Source: Maniola hyperantus (lineage: Eukaryota; Arthropoda; Insecta; Lepidoptera; Nymphalidae). Taken from it: 64,000 bases of DNA. Positions 61,653 to 64,000 of the stretch are shown here, piece by piece. Where the stretch lies: the NCBI RefSeq assembly GCF_902806685.2, contig NC_048553.1:11513440-11577439 (forward strand), given 5' to 3'. The position numbers and the translations under genes are program-made. The notes beneath the pieces are model-generated. The model did no database searches and was not told where the DNA came from. It saw only the letters and a list, made by a program, of their open reading frames with translations. Positions within the stretch are counted from its first letter, which is position 1, and each line of letters starts with the position of its first letter.

Positions 61653-61679
61653 GCATTAGGGTCATTTAATATTGAAAAA

Positions 61680-62093
61680 AAAACCGGCCAAGTGCGAGCC
61701 ATACTCGCGCACCGAGGGTTCCGCACTACAGTCGTATTTTTTCGACATTTTGCACGATAAACCAAAAATTATTCTGCATAAAAATAAATAAAAATCTGTT
61801 TTAGAATGTACAGGTCCTTTCATATGATACCCCCTTTTGGTACCTATAGTTATCTTACTTTGAAAATTGAAAAACTAATTATTTTTTCACAAACACATTT
61901 TAATTTTTTTTTGTGATATAACCACAAATTCACAGTTTTCTGATTTATTCTTTACTTGTGCTATAAGACCTTCCTACCTACCATGTTTCATGATTCTAGG
62001 TCAACGGGTAGTACCCTATAGGTTTTCTTGACAGACAGACAGACAACAAAGTGACAACAAAGACTTTTTCCTTTTGAGGTACGGAACCCTAAA
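61680..62093 (-). repeat. GGTTCCGTA repeat, full length
   Basis: Reversed: AAACCGGCCAAGTGCGAGCC (tail end) to GAGGTACGGAACCCTA (head). With 3384 it defines the family at about 420 bp. Confidence 0.75.
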
Positions 62094-62410
62094 AAAGCTT
62101 GGTCTGTGATTCAGGTAAATGGTAGGGTCCCGTTGGCACCATCCAGATACGGAACCTTAAAAAAGCCTACCCCGTGGTTTCTACCCGGCCACCTACCCGG
62201 ACATGACTGTGAGGGCGAAACACAAAAGGATTTCAATTTGCTACCATTTCGCGCAACCCTTTTCAGCTTTACAAAGTAATTTCCCGAAGCAAAATTGATT
62301 TGTTGAGCCCGTGGTTTCTGTTTGGAACTGCGGTTTAATTATTGCGGAAAAATACGTTGTACCTTGTCGTGTTTTCTTCGTCCGACGACAGTGCCAGGGT
62401 AGCAGACTAA

Positions 62411-62928
62411 TGCCCGGTTTCTGAGATACTTTTAATGTCGGTTTACCTATTCAATAGCGCTTTTGGTCCGATAACTCGAGACAGTGCGTTTCTGAACAAC
62501 GCAATGCAAGATAAACTCCGTTTAAACTTAACTGGCCAATGTGCGCCGTTTGTCGATTCCATAAAGTTATTTGACGTTTCATCTGTCAGTAGGTATTTCA
62601 TGGTTTGCATATTTTTAGATTAAAAAGTATTTTAATAGTAAGTTGTTCGTTACTTTGCAAAAACAGTGTTTAGCCACTTATTTAGCATAGGAAAAAATAC
62701 TATTATTAATAAAACTAGTGTTGTGGTGAAATAAAATAATAATATGCATTTCAAATTCGTTTCCTGTAACAGACCCATCTAGTGACAGAATAATGAACTG
62801 GTTATCGGTTTCATAGTTTTTGTTGTATTCAGAAACGCATGGACAGTTAAACGACGTTTATCTTATACATAACTTTATTGAATTAACTGCTAATGAGAAC
62901 ATTACATGATGACTTCAGAAACCGGGCA
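62411..62928. mobile_element. PIF/Harbinger-type MITE with TAA target duplication
   Basis: TGCCCGGTTTCTGAG at the left and CTTCAGAAACCGGGCA at the right. TAA directly outside both ends (62408-62410 and 62929-62931). 518 bp, no transposase. Confidence 0.85.
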
Positions 62929-63692
62929 TAAAGCACGTATGTCACAAAAACTCATATTCTTTTTATTATTCCAATAACATTCATTTATTTCAATACATCG
63001 TCTGACTAAAGCACATAAGTCAAAGTCATTCGCTTCAATTCCTCTCTAATTAACGAACCTTTTCAACCTTATCATTCTCTGCCAAGATCTGCTAAGGATT
63101 TATTTGAAATCAAATTTCAATTTTGTTATATTCTTCCTTCATCAAAATACTGCTATATACCATACCTATACATTTAATTACGTCCCAATATGACGCAGTA
63201 TGATTTAATACATTAACATTACAGTTAGGAAACTTGGCTCGAGTGACGTTAATATGACAAATGCGACGCCCCACATCCGGTCGCGTTGAACATGTTGAAT
63301 ATGGTAATCATTTCCCTAGCGAAGCCTCCAGCCTACCTCAGCGTCACTTTAACTTGTCCCTACTAAAATCAGATATCTAATAAAACGCCATTTGATTTTG
63401 CTTAGACTTAAGATCTCTTAAAACGAGACATAAACCTGTCTAGTTTTAATTCTGACTTATTTAAATCTGTGCAAAGTGCACTCTATAGATTAACGGTTTT
63501 TCAACTTAATTAAAGAGAATCAAAAAGGAAACACTTGGAACCTAACAATAGCATGAAGCGATTTTTGGGCTTATTTTAATCCTGTTTTCGCCACTCGCGC
63601 CTGAATCTAGTTATTACTGCGCTTGTTAAGATAACTTTTATCTGTCGACTCCGCGCTAAATAAGGCTTTCATTTACACTAAGAGCTTGCGGT
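62929..63692. other. Intergenic sequence, nothing recognised
   Basis: About 760 bp with no supported exon or repeat. Confidence 0.5.
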
Positions 63693-63988
63693 CAGTACCC
63701 GTAGTACAAGATTGTACGTCTCACCAAACCAAACCAAATTCGAGAGTCGAAATACTTCCGCGTTACAGTAAACTGGATCTTAAGAGCCTTGTTTTAAAGC
63801 TCAAGTTTGTCTACACTTCTACAGCCAGCGCTCCAAGCGGAAACATTGCGAAATTAAAATCAGTGGCATTGAATATTTGACTTCAATTCAAGGCTGTTTA
63901 GGTCCATTTTACTGTAACGCGGAAGTATTTCGACTCTCGAATTTGGTTTGGTTTGGTAAGACGTAAAAACTTGTACTACGGGTACTGA
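63693..63988. mobile_element. Long terminal-inverted-repeat element, CAGTACCCGTAGTAC ends
   Basis: Left CAGTACCCGTAGTACAAG mirrors right CTTGTACTACGGGTACTG. The inverted arms continue about 75 bp (AATTCGAGAGTCGAAATACT). A half copy is at 44240. Confidence 0.88.
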
Positions 63989-64000
63989 GTGAATTAGTGA

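Overview
The window is nuclear DNA from an insect and almost certainly from a lepidopteran. It is AT-rich and intron-rich. Its interspersed repeats (short Helitron-like elements ending in CTAG, tRNA-headed SINEs, RTE and Jockey/CR1 LINE tails, many MITEs) are the types that dominate butterfly and moth genomes. There is no bacterial or viral gene organisation, no CRISPR array and no intact tRNA or rRNA gene.

One host gene is recognisable, on the + strand. Ten exons between 9188 and 39211 join in frame, with matching splice phases and GT-AG borders, into a 547-residue C-terminal part of a Sidestep-family cell-surface receptor. The order is an Ig domain (two exons), a last Ig domain (two exons), a fibronectin-III-like domain (two exons), a transmembrane exon, and three cytoplasmic exons with the stop. 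The first exon enters in mid-codon, so the signal peptide and N-terminal Ig domains lie upstream of the window. The paralogue cannot be assigned from this sequence alone. Established knowledge: Drosophila Sidestep proteins are ligands for Beaten-path receptors in axon guidance and synaptic partner matching.

Layout. 1-9.2 kb: repeats upstream of the first visible exon, including a 1.3-kb tandem duplication (6016-8605) whose junction is a near-perfect hairpin. 9.2-39.2 kb: the receptor exons, separated by introns of 351 to 10,291 bp filled with nested repeats. A decayed second copy of the transmembrane exon lies at about 34.8-35.15 kb. 39.2-42.3 kb: probable 3' UTR and AT-rich downstream DNA. 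42.3-64 kb: no recognisable host gene; Helitron-like elements, SINEs, MITEs, minisatellites and local tandem duplications.

The most informative repeat evidence is in the insertion footprints: hAT-type MITEs with perfect 8-bp target duplications, a TTAA-flanked MITE sitting inside a SINE, a Mutator-like palindrome with a 9-bp duplication in the last intron of the receptor gene, and Helitron-like elements abutting one another exactly at CTAG/TC. I found no clearly novel multi-gene system. The best candidates for follow-up are the duplicated transmembrane exon, the abutting Helitrons, and an internal repeat block kept identical over 139 bp in two copies 19.5 kb apart.
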